NCBI RefSeq assembly: GCF_900115285.1
Contig: NZ_FOYW01000001.1
Location: 2,143,272 to 2,207,271 of the forward strand
Length of the DNA stretch: 64,000 nucleotides
Direction: 5' to 3'
From: Marinobacter daqiaonensis
GTDB lineage: Bacteria > Pseudomonadota > Gammaproteobacteria > Pseudomonadales > Oleiphilaceae
The first letter of the stretch is position 1. Each line of letters starts with the position of its first letter. Of the stretch, positions 35,802 to 44,944 are shown in pieces. The notes under the pieces are model-generated. The model was not told the DNA's origin, did no database searches, and saw nothing but the letters and a program-made list of their open reading frames with translations. A program made the translations under genes and the position numbers.

Positions 35802-36707
35802 TCAGCGGGTCTCCGCCTCCGCCAGCATACGCTCCAGACGCTCGTCCTTTTCACGCCACAGCTCCGCCAGCCAGGTTTTCAGCATGCGGCGATACTCGGC
35901 GTCCTTGGCATAGTTCCGGCCCTTGAGCTCATCGGGTATGGGGTGGGTATGGATCTCCATGCGCACTTCGCTGACCCGGCCACAGAGAAAGTCCCAGAAG
36001 CTGGGTGCGCCCCCGGGATAGGCAATGGTTACGTCAACCAGCGTTTCCATGGCATCCCCCATGGCATCCAGCACGAAGCCCACACCGCCGGCCTTGGGTA
36101 CCAGCAGGTGACGGTAGGGTGATTTCTGCTGCTTTTGCTTGGCGGACGTAAAGCGGGTGCCTTCCACGAAATTCATGACGCTGACGGGCGTGTAGCGAAA
36201 CTTCTCGCAGGCCTTGCGGGTGGTCTCCAGGTCCTGGCCCCGCTTCTCCGGATGCCGGAGCAGGTACTCACGGGAATGGCGCTTCATGAACGGAAAGTCC
36301 AGGCCCCACCAGGCAAGGCCGATCACCGGCACCCAGATCAGCTCCTTCTTCAGAAAGAACTTGAGAAATGGCGCCCGGCGGTTGAATACCCACTGCATGG
36401 CCAGGATGTCCACCCAGCTCTGGTGATTGCTCAATACCAGGTACCAGCTTTCCCGTTCCAGCTTTTCGGCACCATCAACGTGCCACTTGGTTCTCTGGGT
36501 TAGTCGCATCCAGGCGTTATTGCCCGCAACCCAGTTCTCCGCCACCCAGATGATGAGCCTGGTACAGCCGACGCGGAAACCCTCGTGGGGAATGATCAGC
36601 TTGAGGAGCGCCGGAATGTAGAGGAACAGTGCCCAGAACAGGGTATTGAGAATCAGCAGACTGATTGCAATAACGCCAATTACTGGCTTTGGCAGGAAAC
36701 CCAACAT
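35802..36707 (-). CDS. Acyltransferase of the PlsC/YihG type
   Basis: Membrane-associated glycerolipid acyltransferase of 301 residues. The catalytic HX4D is in LSNHQSWVDIL, and the substrate motif is NFVEGTRFT. The first 35 residues form a hydrophobic anchor. It resembles the E. coli YihG/YihG-like lysophospholipid acyltransferases in length and motifs. The probable role is phospholipid remodelling. Divergent from the LysR gene (107 bp). Confidence 0.88.
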   Translation of the reverse strand: MLGFLPKPVIGVIAISLLILNTLFWALFLYIPALLKLIIPHEGFRVGCTRLIIWVAENWVAGNNAWMRLTQRTKWHVDGAEKLERESWYLVLSNHQSWVDILAMQWVFNRRAPFLKFFLKKELIWVPVIGLAWWGLDFPFMKRHSREYLLRHPEKRGQDLETTRKACEKFRYTPVSVMNFVEGTRFTSAKQKQQKSPYRHLLVPKAGGVGFVLDAMGDAMETLVDVTIAYPGGAPSFWDFLCGRVSEVRMEIHTHPIPDELKGRNYAKDAEYRRMLKTWLAELWREKDERLERMLAEAETR

Positions 36708-36814
36708 CGCGTTTTCCGTTATTCAGGGGTTTTGGACCATGCATCATAACAATGCATCGCCTGCTTGGGCAGGTCTGCAGTCTTCATGGCTGGAATCGGT
36801 GATACACTTCACCC

Positions 36815-37714
36815 ATGAAATCCGTTGATCAATTCAATCTCGACAGCCACTCACTATCCGTGTTCCTGATGGTACTCCAGGAAAACAGTGTGTCGCGGGC
36901 AGCCGAAAAGCTCGGCATGAGCCAGTCCGCGGTCAGCCATACCCTGGAGCGGCTCCGCCGGGCCCTGGGCGATCCGCTGTTCGTCAAGTCCGGGCGGGGC
37001 ATTGCGCCAACGCGGTATGCCGTGAAAACCGGGCCCCATGTACGTCAGATCCTTGATGAGCTCCGCTCCCTGTCCGCCGGGCCACCCTTCGATCCGGAAA
37101 CCGCACAGTTCACCTTCACCATTGCCGCCAACGACTACCAGCGGGACCTGCTGCTGCCGCCCCTGATGAAGATACTGTCCGAAAGGGCACCCGGTATCCG
37201 CCTGCAGGTCATACCTTCCGGCATCCCCGGTCCGGAAATGCTCCGTGATGACGTCTGCGACCTGATCATCACGCCCCACGCGCCGGATACTGCTGACATC
37301 ATCCAGAAAGGACTGCTCACCGACCGGATGGTGATTTTCTACGATCCCTCCCGCCGGCAGGCGCCACAGACCTTGGCGGAATACCTGAGGTCAAGGCATG
37401 TGGACGTGCTGTTCGGAACCGGCGAGCGCACCGGGCTGGAAAACGCGCTGCAGGCCCGGGGGCTGAGCCGGAACGTCGTGGTGGCGGTGTCCAACTTTTC
37501 CGGGCTGCCTGAATTCCTGCGGGGCAGCGACCTGCTGGCGTCCGCCCCCGGTCGCATGAAAGACCAGCTGCTGCGGGGGTTCGCCACCGCCCCGCTCCCC
37601 TTCGACTACGGCGACGTCAACCTGCTGATGATCTGGCACCAGCGCTACCAGACCGATGCCGGCCATCGCTGGATTCGCAACGAGCTTGCCACGGTGGCAC
37701 GGGCCATCGCCTGA
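36815..37714 (+). CDS. LysR-family transcriptional regulator
   Basis: A 299-residue regulator. The winged helix-turn-helix (about 15-70) has SVSRAAEKLGMSQSAVSHTLERLRRALGDPLF, and the rest is a LysR substrate-binding domain. It lies 101 bp upstream of a Bcr/CflA-type efflux gene on the same strand. Two inverted repeats in that gap are possible binding sites, so control of the transporter is inferred. Inducer unknown. Confidence 0.92.
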   Translation: MKSVDQFNLDSHSLSVFLMVLQENSVSRAAEKLGMSQSAVSHTLERLRRALGDPLFVKSGRGIAPTRYAVKTGPHVRQILDELRSLSAGPPFDPETAQFTFTIAANDYQRDLLLPPLMKILSERAPGIRLQVIPSGIPGPEMLRDDVCDLIITPHAPDTADIIQKGLLTDRMVIFYDPSRRQAPQTLAEYLRSRHVDVLFGTGERTGLENALQARGLSRNVVVAVSNFSGLPEFLRGSDLLASAPGRMKDQLLRGFATAPLPFDYGDVNLLMIWHQRYQTDAGHRWIRNELATVARAIA

Positions 37715-37742
37715 ATGATCGAAATCGTTCATAGGTCCTATG
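37712..37742 (+). promoter_or_regulatory. Adjacent inverted repeats between lysR and the efflux gene
   Basis: TGAATGAT-CGAA-ATCGTTCA (37712-37731, one mismatch) is immediately followed by, and shares two bases with, the perfect palindrome CATAGG-T-CCTATG (37730-37742). They start at the lysR stop codon and end 73 bp before the transporter ATG. Candidate operators for the LysR protein. Confidence 0.5.
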
Positions 37743-37815
37743 ACCGGGCCGGCCGTTATCTTCCCCGATCAGGCGCGTAGACTGGTCAGCCCTGATTCAC
37801 CGACCGGACGCCCCC

Positions 37816-39033
37816 ATGCTCGCCCTGACCAGCATCTGGACAACCATACTGCTTGCCGCCGCCGTGGCCCTCGGCCCCCTGGCCACGGATATGTACCTGC
37901 CGGCCCTGCCCGCCATGGGCGACGCCCTGTCGGCGGGTCCGGACCAGATCCAGCTGACCCTGAGCCTTTACATGGCCGGCTTCGCGGTCGCCCAGCTGTT
38001 CTGTGGGCCGCTGGCGGATCGCTTCGGCCGCAAGCCGGTGATGATCTTCGGGTTGCTGCTGTTCTTTCTCGCCAGCATCGGCTGTGCCCTGGCCACCAAT
38101 GTGGAAAGCCTGATGACGTTCCGTTTCCTCCAGGCCCTTGGTGGCTCGGCGGGCCCGGTTCTCGGTCGTGCCGCCATCCGCGATATCTACACGCCCCGGG
38201 AGGCCGCCCGCATCATGGCGATCCTTGCCAGCATCATGGCCCTGGCGCCAGCGGTGGCCCCGACGCTTGGCGGCCTGCTGCTCTCCGGTTTTGGCTGGTC
38301 AGCCATCTTCGTGGCCCTGGGTGGCTATGCCCTGGTGGTCATTCTGCTTATCGCCTTCGGAATTCCGGAGCCCATGGCCCCGGGCAACCGGCAGTCCCTC
38401 AGGCTCGGCAACCTGGCCTGCAACTACCGCCGCATTGGCACCGACCCCAGCTTTATCGGCTACACCCTGACAAACGCCTTCGCCTTTGCCGGGTTATTCG
38501 CCTTCCTGTCCGGCTCGTCGTTCGTTCTCATTGACTTCCTGGGTATCGCCCCCGACCACTTCGGCCTGTACTTTGCCTGTATGGTCGCCGGTTACATTAT
38601 CGGCAACCTCACGGCGGTGCGCCTTGGCCGACGGCTGGTGCCGGATCAGATTCTGCTGCGGGGGCTGCTGATCAGTGTCGCCGGCGGCAGCATCATGGCT
38701 TCACTGGCCATGACCGGGGTCTACAGCGTCTGGGCGGTAATGATACCCCAGACCCTGTTCATGGTCGGCGTGGGTATGACCCTGCCCCAGACCATGTCGG
38801 GCGCCCTGGCCAACTTTCCAACCATGGCGGGTTCCGCCTCGGCCCTGTTCGGTTTCATTCAGATGGCCGTTGCCGCCTGCGTGGGGGCGCTTGTCGGCCA
38901 TCTTTACACCGGCACGTCACTGATCATGGCCAGTGTCATCGCCGTTTGCGCCGTCGCCGCCCTGGCCGCCTACCTGCTGCTGGTTCAGCGTTATCCGGCT
39001 CCGGGCTTCGAGCCCGCGGAGGCAGGCAAATAG
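37816..39033 (+). CDS. Bcr/CflA-type multidrug efflux transporter (MFS)
   Basis: A 405-residue inner-membrane proton antiporter with 12 hydrophobic segments. The Bcr/CflA N-terminus LGPLATDMYLPALPAMGDAL and the MFS loop motif GPLADRFGRKPVM are clear, as is LQALGGSAGPVLGRAAIRD. Such pumps export chloramphenicol, bicyclomycin or sulphonamide-like drugs, but the substrate here is unknown. Preceded by lysR, followed by tpx. Confidence 0.92.
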   Translation: MLALTSIWTTILLAAAVALGPLATDMYLPALPAMGDALSAGPDQIQLTLSLYMAGFAVAQLFCGPLADRFGRKPVMIFGLLLFFLASIGCALATNVESLMTFRFLQALGGSAGPVLGRAAIRDIYTPREAARIMAILASIMALAPAVAPTLGGLLLSGFGWSAIFVALGGYALVVILLIAFGIPEPMAPGNRQSLRLGNLACNYRRIGTDPSFIGYTLTNAFAFAGLFAFLSGSSFVLIDFLGIAPDHFGLYFACMVAGYIIGNLTAVRLGRRLVPDQILLRGLLISVAGGSIMASLAMTGVYSVWAVMIPQTLFMVGVGMTLPQTMSGALANFPTMAGSASALFGFIQMAVAACVGALVGHLYTGTSLIMASVIAVCAVAALAAYLLLVQRYPAPGFEPAEAGK

Positions 39034-39135
39034 GGAATTTTCTGGTTTTCGTGCTCGCGGGGTCATCCAAATTGCCACCAACCAGTGTATGTTACCGGTT
39101 CCGACACCAATAATATCGAGCAAGGAGATTTTCCC

Positions 39136-39633
39136 ATGAGCAAGGTCAACCTCGGCGGCAACCCCATCGAAGTCAGCGGTACTTTCCCCAAGCCGGGCGA
39201 CACCGCCCCGGATTTCACCCTCACCACCGGCGAACTGAAAGACGTGGGGCTCGATCATTTCAGTGGTAAACGCAAGGTCCTGAATATCATCCCCAGCATC
39301 GATACCGGCGTCTGCGCCGCATCCACCCGGAAGTTCAACGAGAAAGCCGGCAGCCTGGAGAACACCGTGGTACTCATCGTGGCGGCGGACCTGCCCTTTG
39401 CCATGGGCCGGTTCTGTGGCGCCGAAGGCCTCAAGGACGTGGTGAATCTCTCCACTTTCCGGAACCCCGGCTTCCAGGAAGACTATGGTGTCGCCATCCA
39501 GACAGGTCCCCTGAGCGGCCTGTGCGCCCGTGCCGTGGTGGTTCTCGACGAGAACAACAAGGTACTCCACAGCGAACTGGTCGACGAGATCAAGAGCGAG
39601 CCGGACTACGACGCGGCCCTGAAAGTACTCTGA
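39136..39633 (+). CDS. tpx: Thiol peroxidase Tpx
   Basis: Atypical 2-Cys peroxiredoxin of 165 residues that reduces alkyl hydroperoxides with thioredoxin. The peroxidatic Cys is in [16 protein letters not shown], and the resolving Cys in [12 protein letters not shown]. The ATG at 39136 with AAGGAG nine bases upstream was preferred to 39085. A GC-rich hairpin follows. Confidence 0.96.
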   Translation: MSKVNLGGNPIEVSGTFPKPGDTAPDFTLTTGELKDVGLDHFSGKRKVLNIIPSIDTGVCAASTRKFNEKAGSLENTVVLIVAADLPFAMGRFCGAEGLKDVVNLSTFRNPGFQEDYGVAIQTGPLSGLCARAVVVLDENNKVLHSELVDEIKSEPDYDAALKVL

Positions 39634-39651
39634 TCAACGCTGTATCATCAG

Positions 39652-39684
39652 GCCGCCGCCACGGGGATCCCGTAGGCCGGCGGC
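39652..39684 (+). other. GC-rich hairpin after tpx
   Basis: Outer stem GCCGCCG / CGGCGGC and inner stem ACGGG / CCCGT around a GAT loop, 18 bp after the tpx stop. No T-tract follows, so it may be an imperfect terminator or an mRNA 3'-end structure. Confidence 0.4.
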
Positions 39685-39749
39685 TTGACCGGCGCGGAAC
39701 ACCCGTGGCCGGGGCCCAGTACCATCCACCGACGATGTAACCCGCTTCC

Positions 39750-41078
39750 GTGACCCCTACCGACCAGCCGGACAATCTCAGCCGTCAGCTCTTCACCATG
39801 ACCTGGCCCATGTTGTTCGGGGTACTGTCGCTGATGACTTTTCAGCTGGCGGACAGTATCTTCATCGGCCAGCTGGGCCGTGATCCCCTGGCGGCGCTGG
39901 GCTTCACGGTCCCCATGCAGCAGCTTATCACCGGGCTGCAGGTGGGCCTGGGCATTGCCACCACGGCCATTATTTCCCGCACCCTCGGTGCCGGCGATGA
40001 AGACCGTGCGGTCAGACTGGCCGGTCTGGTAGTGGTCACCGGCGCCATCCTGGTGTGCCTGCTGGCAATCGGTCTGTGGCTTCTTCGCGACACCATCATG
40101 ACGCTACTGGGAGCCGAAGAAGCCCTACTGCCGCTGATCCGCCTTTACTGGATGCCCTGGCTGGTGGCAGCCTGGACCGGCGCGGTGCTCTACTTCGGCT
40201 ACAGCATATGCCGGTCCCATGGCGACACCAAGCTGCCCGGGCTAGTCATGGTGATGGCCAGCCTGCTCAATATCGCCCTCGACCCGCTGTACATCTTCGT
40301 CTTTGGCTGGGGGCTGCCCGGCGCGCCCCTGGCCACCATCACCTCCTTCGGTGTGGGCTGCCTGTTCATCTACCCGGCATTACTGCGGCGGGGCTGGCTC
40401 GGATTCGACCTGTTCCGGCTCAATCTCGGCAAAGCCCTCCGCCAGCTGGCCGGCACCATGGCACCGGCGATGGTCAGTCAGCTGATGCCTCCCATGGCCG
40501 CCATGCTCGCCACCGCCCTGGTGGCCACCTTCGGTTCCGCGGCGGTAGCGGCCTGGGGGCTGGGCACCCGCCTGGAGTTCTTCTCCATCGTGGTGGTGCT
40601 CGCGCTGACCATGTCCATGCCGCCCATGGTGGGCCGACTGCTGGGTCAGGGGGACATCGCCACCATTCGCAGACTGGTTCGTCTGGCGGTGCGGTTCATT
40701 ATCCTGTGGCAACTGGGCATCGCAGTGATCTGGCTGATGGCCTCCGGCGTGGTGTCGGAACTGTTCACCGCCGACCGGCAGGTCAGCGACGTGCTTGGGG
40801 AATACCTGTTGCGGGTGCCGCTGAGTTACAGCGGTCTGGGGGTGTGCATGCTGATGGTGTCCGTCAACAACGCCCTGGGGCTGCCCCTGCGGGCGCTGCT
40901 GATTTCCACCCTGCGCCTGTTCGCCTGTTACCTGCCAATGCTGTGGATTGGACGGCAACTCGGGGACATAACCGGCCTGATGACCGGCGCACTGGTGGGC
41001 AACCTGATGGCCGGTGTCATGGCCTACCTGCTGTACCGACAGGGCATGGGGGAATTACGACGCACCATGGCCCACTGA
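39750..41078 (+). CDS. MATE-family multidrug efflux transporter
   Basis: A 442-residue integral membrane antiporter with 12 predicted helices in two repeated halves, as in NorM/DinF. Typical segments are TWPMLFGVLSLMTFQLADSIF, MQQLITGLQVGLGIATTAIISR and the mirrored AAVAAWGLGTRLEFF. The start is GTG at 39750 without a convincing ribosome site, so a downstream start is possible. Ends 10 bp from the convergent thioesterase gene. Confidence 0.9.
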   Translation: MTPTDQPDNLSRQLFTMTWPMLFGVLSLMTFQLADSIFIGQLGRDPLAALGFTVPMQQLITGLQVGLGIATTAIISRTLGAGDEDRAVRLAGLVVVTGAILVCLLAIGLWLLRDTIMTLLGAEEALLPLIRLYWMPWLVAAWTGAVLYFGYSICRSHGDTKLPGLVMVMASLLNIALDPLYIFVFGWGLPGAPLATITSFGVGCLFIYPALLRRGWLGFDLFRLNLGKALRQLAGTMAPAMVSQLMPPMAAMLATALVATFGSAAVAAWGLGTRLEFFSIVVVLALTMSMPPMVGRLLGQGDIATIRRLVRLAVRFIILWQLGIAVIWLMASGVVSELFTADRQVSDVLGEYLLRVPLSYSGLGVCMLMVSVNNALGLPLRALLISTLRLFACYLPMLWIGRQLGDITGLMTGALVGNLMAGVMAYLLYRQGMGELRRTMAH

Positions 41079-41088
41079 TGGACGGTGC

Positions 41089-41514
41089 TCAGACAAAGCG
41101 CTTGCGAAAACTCTCGGGCAGCTCGACCACCTTCTTGTGCTGGAAATCGAAGAATACGAAACCGTACTTGGCCAGTGCAACCGGCTGGCCACTGCTGGCC
41201 TTGGTGACCCGGAACACATAGTCGCCGCCGTACCTGTTGAGGTCAGTCACCCCTACCTCGAAAGTCAGGATTTCCGGAAAGAACGACTCTGACTGGTACA
41301 TGGTCGCCAGATCGGTGACGATGATACCTATGCCATTGCCAACGGTTTCCTCCAGCCCCATCTTTACCATGAACTGGGCTCGTGCCTCGGACAGCATCGA
41401 CACCAGAGCGTCGTTGCCAAGATGGTTCGCGCCATTGATATCGGTGATCCGAACCGGCATATCGGTGGAGAAGACGAACACGTCATCGGGAAAGGAAAGT
41501 TTTACTCGGGCCAT
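41089..41514 (-). CDS. Hotdog-fold acyl-CoA thioesterase (4HBT type)
   Basis: A 141-residue protein with the single hotdog-domain pattern: MPVRITDINGANHLGNDALV at the active-site end, and YQSESFFPEILTFEVGVTDL. An Asn or Asp in the first helix region would be catalytic. Substrate unknown; acyl-CoA hydrolysis is inferred from the family. The ATG at 41514 was chosen as it starts at MARVKLSFPDDVFVF; the frame is open to 41580. Confidence 0.82.
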   Translation of the reverse strand: MARVKLSFPDDVFVFSTDMPVRITDINGANHLGNDALVSMLSEARAQFMVKMGLEETVGNGIGIIVTDLATMYQSESFFPEILTFEVGVTDLNRYGGDYVFRVTKASSGQPVALAKYGFVFFDFQHKKVVELPESFRKRFV

Positions 41515-41705
41515 GGCACAGTCAACCGGACAAATGAATCGGAAAAAGTGACGCGCATGATACCGGCATCCCGCGGCCAAATCATCCGGTGCCCCCCCTA
41601 TATGGGCGCGTCCCCGGTCAAGGGAGACTGGAGTCCGTCCCGTGCTTTCGTTATGTTAGGAAGCCACTAAAATAACATTCATGTCTGTCATCCAGGTATT
41701 ATCTG

Positions 41706-43358
41706 ATGGAAATCCGCCCTGCCGCCACACTCGCCATTACCCGGGACTCCTCCGAGGGCCTTGAAGTTCTGCTCTTACAGCGCACCTGGGACGCCACGTT
41801 CATGCCCGGTTTCTACGTCTTTCCGGGAGGCGCTGTGGACGACGCCGACCGCCGCTGTGAGCAGTGGCTCACCGGTGGCAACGATGCCTCCGTAAGCCAT
41901 GACATGGGCGTTGAAAGCGGCGGCAGCCACTTCATGACCGCCGCCATCAGGGAGAGCTTCGAGGAAGCCGGCGTCATGCTGGCCCTGGACGGGAATGGTG
42001 AAACACTGAAACCGGACCATCCGGTGTTTGCCGAAAGGGACGCGGTCTTCGCCGGCGACCAGACCCTTGGCGCCCTCTGCCACAAGTTCGGACTCAGCCT
42101 GCCGCTGGACCGCCTGGCCTACCTCAGCCACTGGGTAACCCCGCCGGGGCCGCCGCGCCGCTTCGATACGCGTTTTTTTGTGGCGGCGCTGCCGGAAGGT
42201 CAGTCACCGACCCATGACCGGGTGGAAACCATCGACCACGTCTGGCTGACGCCGGAACAGGCCATGGTGGAACATCGCAAGGGCACCCGTCTGTTCGCCT
42301 CGCCGACGCTGCGGACCCTGCGCATACTGGCGGGTTTTGACACCACCGAGGAGCTGATTCGTTACGCCCGCTCCCAGCCACCGGAGGCAGAGCCGGACAA
42401 GCCCTGGCCGGCAATCAAAGCCGGCAAGCCGGTGAGCATCGAGCCGGGAACGCCGCCCTTCGATGAGGTGCGCAAGGTCGATCCGGAAGGCCTCGGCCAG
42501 GCCAGGGCCGAGATCATACCGGAACGGCCGGTCCAGCTGGCCGACGCCGTGGTGCGCCTCACCTGCCCCAACCCCAGCGCCATGACCGGTCCCGGCACCA
42601 ACACCTACCTGCTGGGCGTTACCGGCGGGGAATGGACCGTGATCGACCCGGGTCCCGCCGAACAGAGACATCTGGCGAACATTCTGGAGATCACGGGCGG
42701 CCGCATCGGCCAGGTGCTCTGCACCCACACCCACCCGGACCATTCCCCGGGAGCCGCGGTGCTCAAGCATGAAACCGGCGCCATTGTCAGAGGCATGCAC
42801 GCGCCGGCGGAGGATCCGATCCAGGATCACGACTTCGCTCCGGATCAGGTGCCGGTGGATGGGGACCGGATCGATACCGCCGCCGGTACCCTGAAAGTGC
42901 TGTTCACCCCGGGTCATGCCTCCAACCACCTGTGCTTCCTGCTGGAAAAAGAGCGGATGCTGTTCGCCGGCGATCACATCATGCAGGGCTCCACCGTGGT
43001 CATCAATCCACCGGACGGTGACATGAAGGATTACCTGGAATCCCTGGACCGCCTGCTGCTGGAGGACATCCGCTGGATCGCTCCCGCCCATGGTTTCCTG
43101 ATCGGCAAGGTGCAGTCGGTCATTGACTGGCTCACCACCCATCGCCTCACCCGGGAGCGCAAGATCGCCAACAGCCTGAGGGAGCATGGGCCCGGAACCC
43201 TGGAGGAACTGGTCAAACACGCCTACGACGACGTACCTGCCAGCATTCACGGGCTGGCCAAGCGCTCGCTGCTGGCTCACCTGATCAAGCTCAGAAAGGA
43301 AGACAGGGCGCGGGAATCCGACGACGTCTGGCAGGCGATGGACGACAGTCAGGCCTGA
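41706..43358 (+). CDS. Fusion of a Nudix-like domain and a LACTB2-like metallo-beta-lactamase
   Basis: A 550-residue two-domain protein. Residues 1-215 look like a Nudix domain, with FPGGAVDDAD and AAIRESFEEAGVML; the REx2EExG core is kept but the spacing and first Glu of the box are unusual. Residues 255-550 form a metallo-beta-lactamase of the LACTB2/RNase type with THTHPDH (H341, H343, D345, H346), TPGHASNH, FAGDHIMQG and a C-terminal winged helix (about 475-535). A role in nucleotide or RNA turnover is possible but not shown. Confidence 0.85.
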   Translation: MEIRPAATLAITRDSSEGLEVLLLQRTWDATFMPGFYVFPGGAVDDADRRCEQWLTGGNDASVSHDMGVESGGSHFMTAAIRESFEEAGVMLALDGNGETLKPDHPVFAERDAVFAGDQTLGALCHKFGLSLPLDRLAYLSHWVTPPGPPRRFDTRFFVAALPEGQSPTHDRVETIDHVWLTPEQAMVEHRKGTRLFASPTLRTLRILAGFDTTEELIRYARSQPPEAEPDKPWPAIKAGKPVSIEPGTPPFDEVRKVDPEGLGQARAEIIPERPVQLADAVVRLTCPNPSAMTGPGTNTYLLGVTGGEWTVIDPGPAEQRHLANILEITGGRIGQVLCTHTHPDHSPGAAVLKHETGAIVRGMHAPAEDPIQDHDFAPDQVPVDGDRIDTAAGTLKVLFTPGHASNHLCFLLEKERMLFAGDHIMQGSTVVINPPDGDMKDYLESLDRLLLEDIRWIAPAHGFLIGKVQSVIDWLTTHRLTRERKIANSLREHGPGTLEELVKHAYDDVPASIHGLAKRSLLAHLIKLRKEDRARESDDVWQAMDDSQA

Positions 43359-43501
43359 TAAGGGAAAAGGGGTTAAACCTTTGTCAGTCACCTATCGGCG
43401 TCGTGGCCAATTCAGGTAGCCTTGGGGTTGTTTTCGCGCCAGAGACCGGAATCAGCCGGTCGGCGCGAATGCAGTACCGTCCAACAGGATCAAGAGGGGA
43501 C

Positions 43502-44914
43502 ATGCACCTGAACCATCGCTGTGCCAGCATTATTTTCGCGTTTGTAGCAGGCCTCGGGTTTCTCATTGCGGCACCGTTTTCAAGCGCCCAGGAGACATCC
43601 ACGGCGTCAGAAGCCGCCGGCAAAACCAGCTCCGATGCCGGGTCCTCCCCTCAACTGCCGGTTATCGAGCTGCCGGAAGACGAGTCCGTTGAAGACATTC
43701 CGGTGCCGGACGGCTCCGCCCTTTCCACAAAGCCTGACGTTCCGCCCGACCCGGTTGTCTCAGGGGACAGGCTGCCCCGGGCGGATGACGCGCCCGAATC
43801 CCTGGAGAATGCGCCCGGCTCGTCACCACCTGCGTCCGGCGGGGACGACAACTCCGACACAGGCAGCACCGGACCGGGCGAGCGCCAGGACATTGCCCCG
43901 GGAGGTGAGCCGGCAACGCTCGAGGTCATACCGGAAACCCGGCCGGCCCAGGCCGGGCCTTTCCACATGCTCAGCGGAAAGGTGTTGCCAGGCACCACGG
44001 CCCGCCTGGCCTGGTCCCCGGGTATCCAGATCGCCGGACTGAGCCAGCCAACGCCGGTGCTGGTGGTAAACGGCAGCAGGCCCGGGCCCGTGCTGTGCAT
44101 GACCGGCGCTGTGCATGGTGACGAACTCAACGGCATCGAGATCATTCGCCGGGTGGTTTACGACCTGGATCCCAAGGAGCTTTCCGGCACCGTGGTGGGC
44201 ATTCCCATCGTGAACCTTCAGGGTTTTCAGCAGGGCAGCCGCTACCTGGCGGATCGCCGCGATCTGAACCGTTATTTCCCGGGCAGTCCCGAGGGCAGCC
44301 TGGCCCATCGCGTGGCCCACTCCCTGTTCGAGCAGGTCATCCAGAAGTGCACCATGCTTGTGGATATCCACACCGGCTCCCTGAAGCGCACCAACCTGCC
44401 GCAGCTGCGTGCTGACATGAATCAGCCCGCCGTGGCCGAGCTGAGCCGGGGGTTTGATGCCATGGTCGTGGTTCACAGTCCGGGCAGCCCGGGTATGCTT
44501 CGCTCCGCCGCAACCGACGCCGGTGTTCCCGCCGTCACCATGGAAGTGGGTGAGTCCATGCGCATTCAGGAAGACCATATCGACGCCGGCGTGAACAGCC
44601 TGTTCAGCCTTCTGGAAAAGCAGGGTATGACTGCCCGTTTCTTCCAGTGGAGCAAACCGGAACCGGTGTACTACCGGTCCCACTGGATACGGGCCAACCA
44701 GGGCGGCATTCTGTTCAGCGATGTAAAACTGGGAGCCTACGTGACCGAGGGCACGGTTCTTGGGGTGGTATCGGACCCCATCACCAACGAGCAGTCCGCC
44801 ATCCGCGCCGACAGCGACGGGCGTGTCATCGGCATGGCGGTCGACCAGGTGGTCATGGCCGGGTTCGCGGCCTATCACCTGGGGTCACGGGCGGAAATCC
44901 CCGCGGAAGAGTAA
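43502..44914 (+). CDS. Exported AstE/AspA-like zinc deacylase (M14 fold)
   Basis: A 470-residue protein. A signal peptide (about 1-29, cleavage near SSA-QE) is followed by about 130 residues of Pro/Glu/Asp/Ser-rich linker. Then comes a succinylglutamate desuccinylase/aspartoacylase domain (about 165-470) with zinc ligands H205 and E208 in GAVHGDELNG and H290 in VDIHTG, plus a Glu in TMEVGES. AstE and AspA themselves are cytosolic, so export is unusual; substrate unknown. The ATG at 43502 follows GAGGGG. Confidence 0.85.
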   Translation: MHLNHRCASIIFAFVAGLGFLIAAPFSSAQETSTASEAAGKTSSDAGSSPQLPVIELPEDESVEDIPVPDGSALSTKPDVPPDPVVSGDRLPRADDAPESLENAPGSSPPASGGDDNSDTGSTGPGERQDIAPGGEPATLEVIPETRPAQAGPFHMLSGKVLPGTTARLAWSPGIQIAGLSQPTPVLVVNGSRPGPVLCMTGAVHGDELNGIEIIRRVVYDLDPKELSGTVVGIPIVNLQGFQQGSRYLADRRDLNRYFPGSPEGSLAHRVAHSLFEQVIQKCTMLVDIHTGSLKRTNLPQLRADMNQPAVAELSRGFDAMVVVHSPGSPGMLRSAATDAGVPAVTMEVGESMRIQEDHIDAGVNSLFSLLEKQGMTARFFQWSKPEPVYYRSHWIRANQGGILFSDVKLGAYVTEGTVLGVVSDPITNEQSAIRADSDGRVIGMAVDQVVMAGFAAYHLGSRAEIPAEE

Positions 44915-44944
44915 ACTCCCCGATTTCATTACCGGAGCTGATTC

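Noticed and set aside
37740-38534. 264-codon plus-strand frame overlapping the efflux gene
   Set aside because: Out-of-frame shadow, Pro/Gly/His/Arg-rich, while the MFS protein in the other frame has clear motifs.
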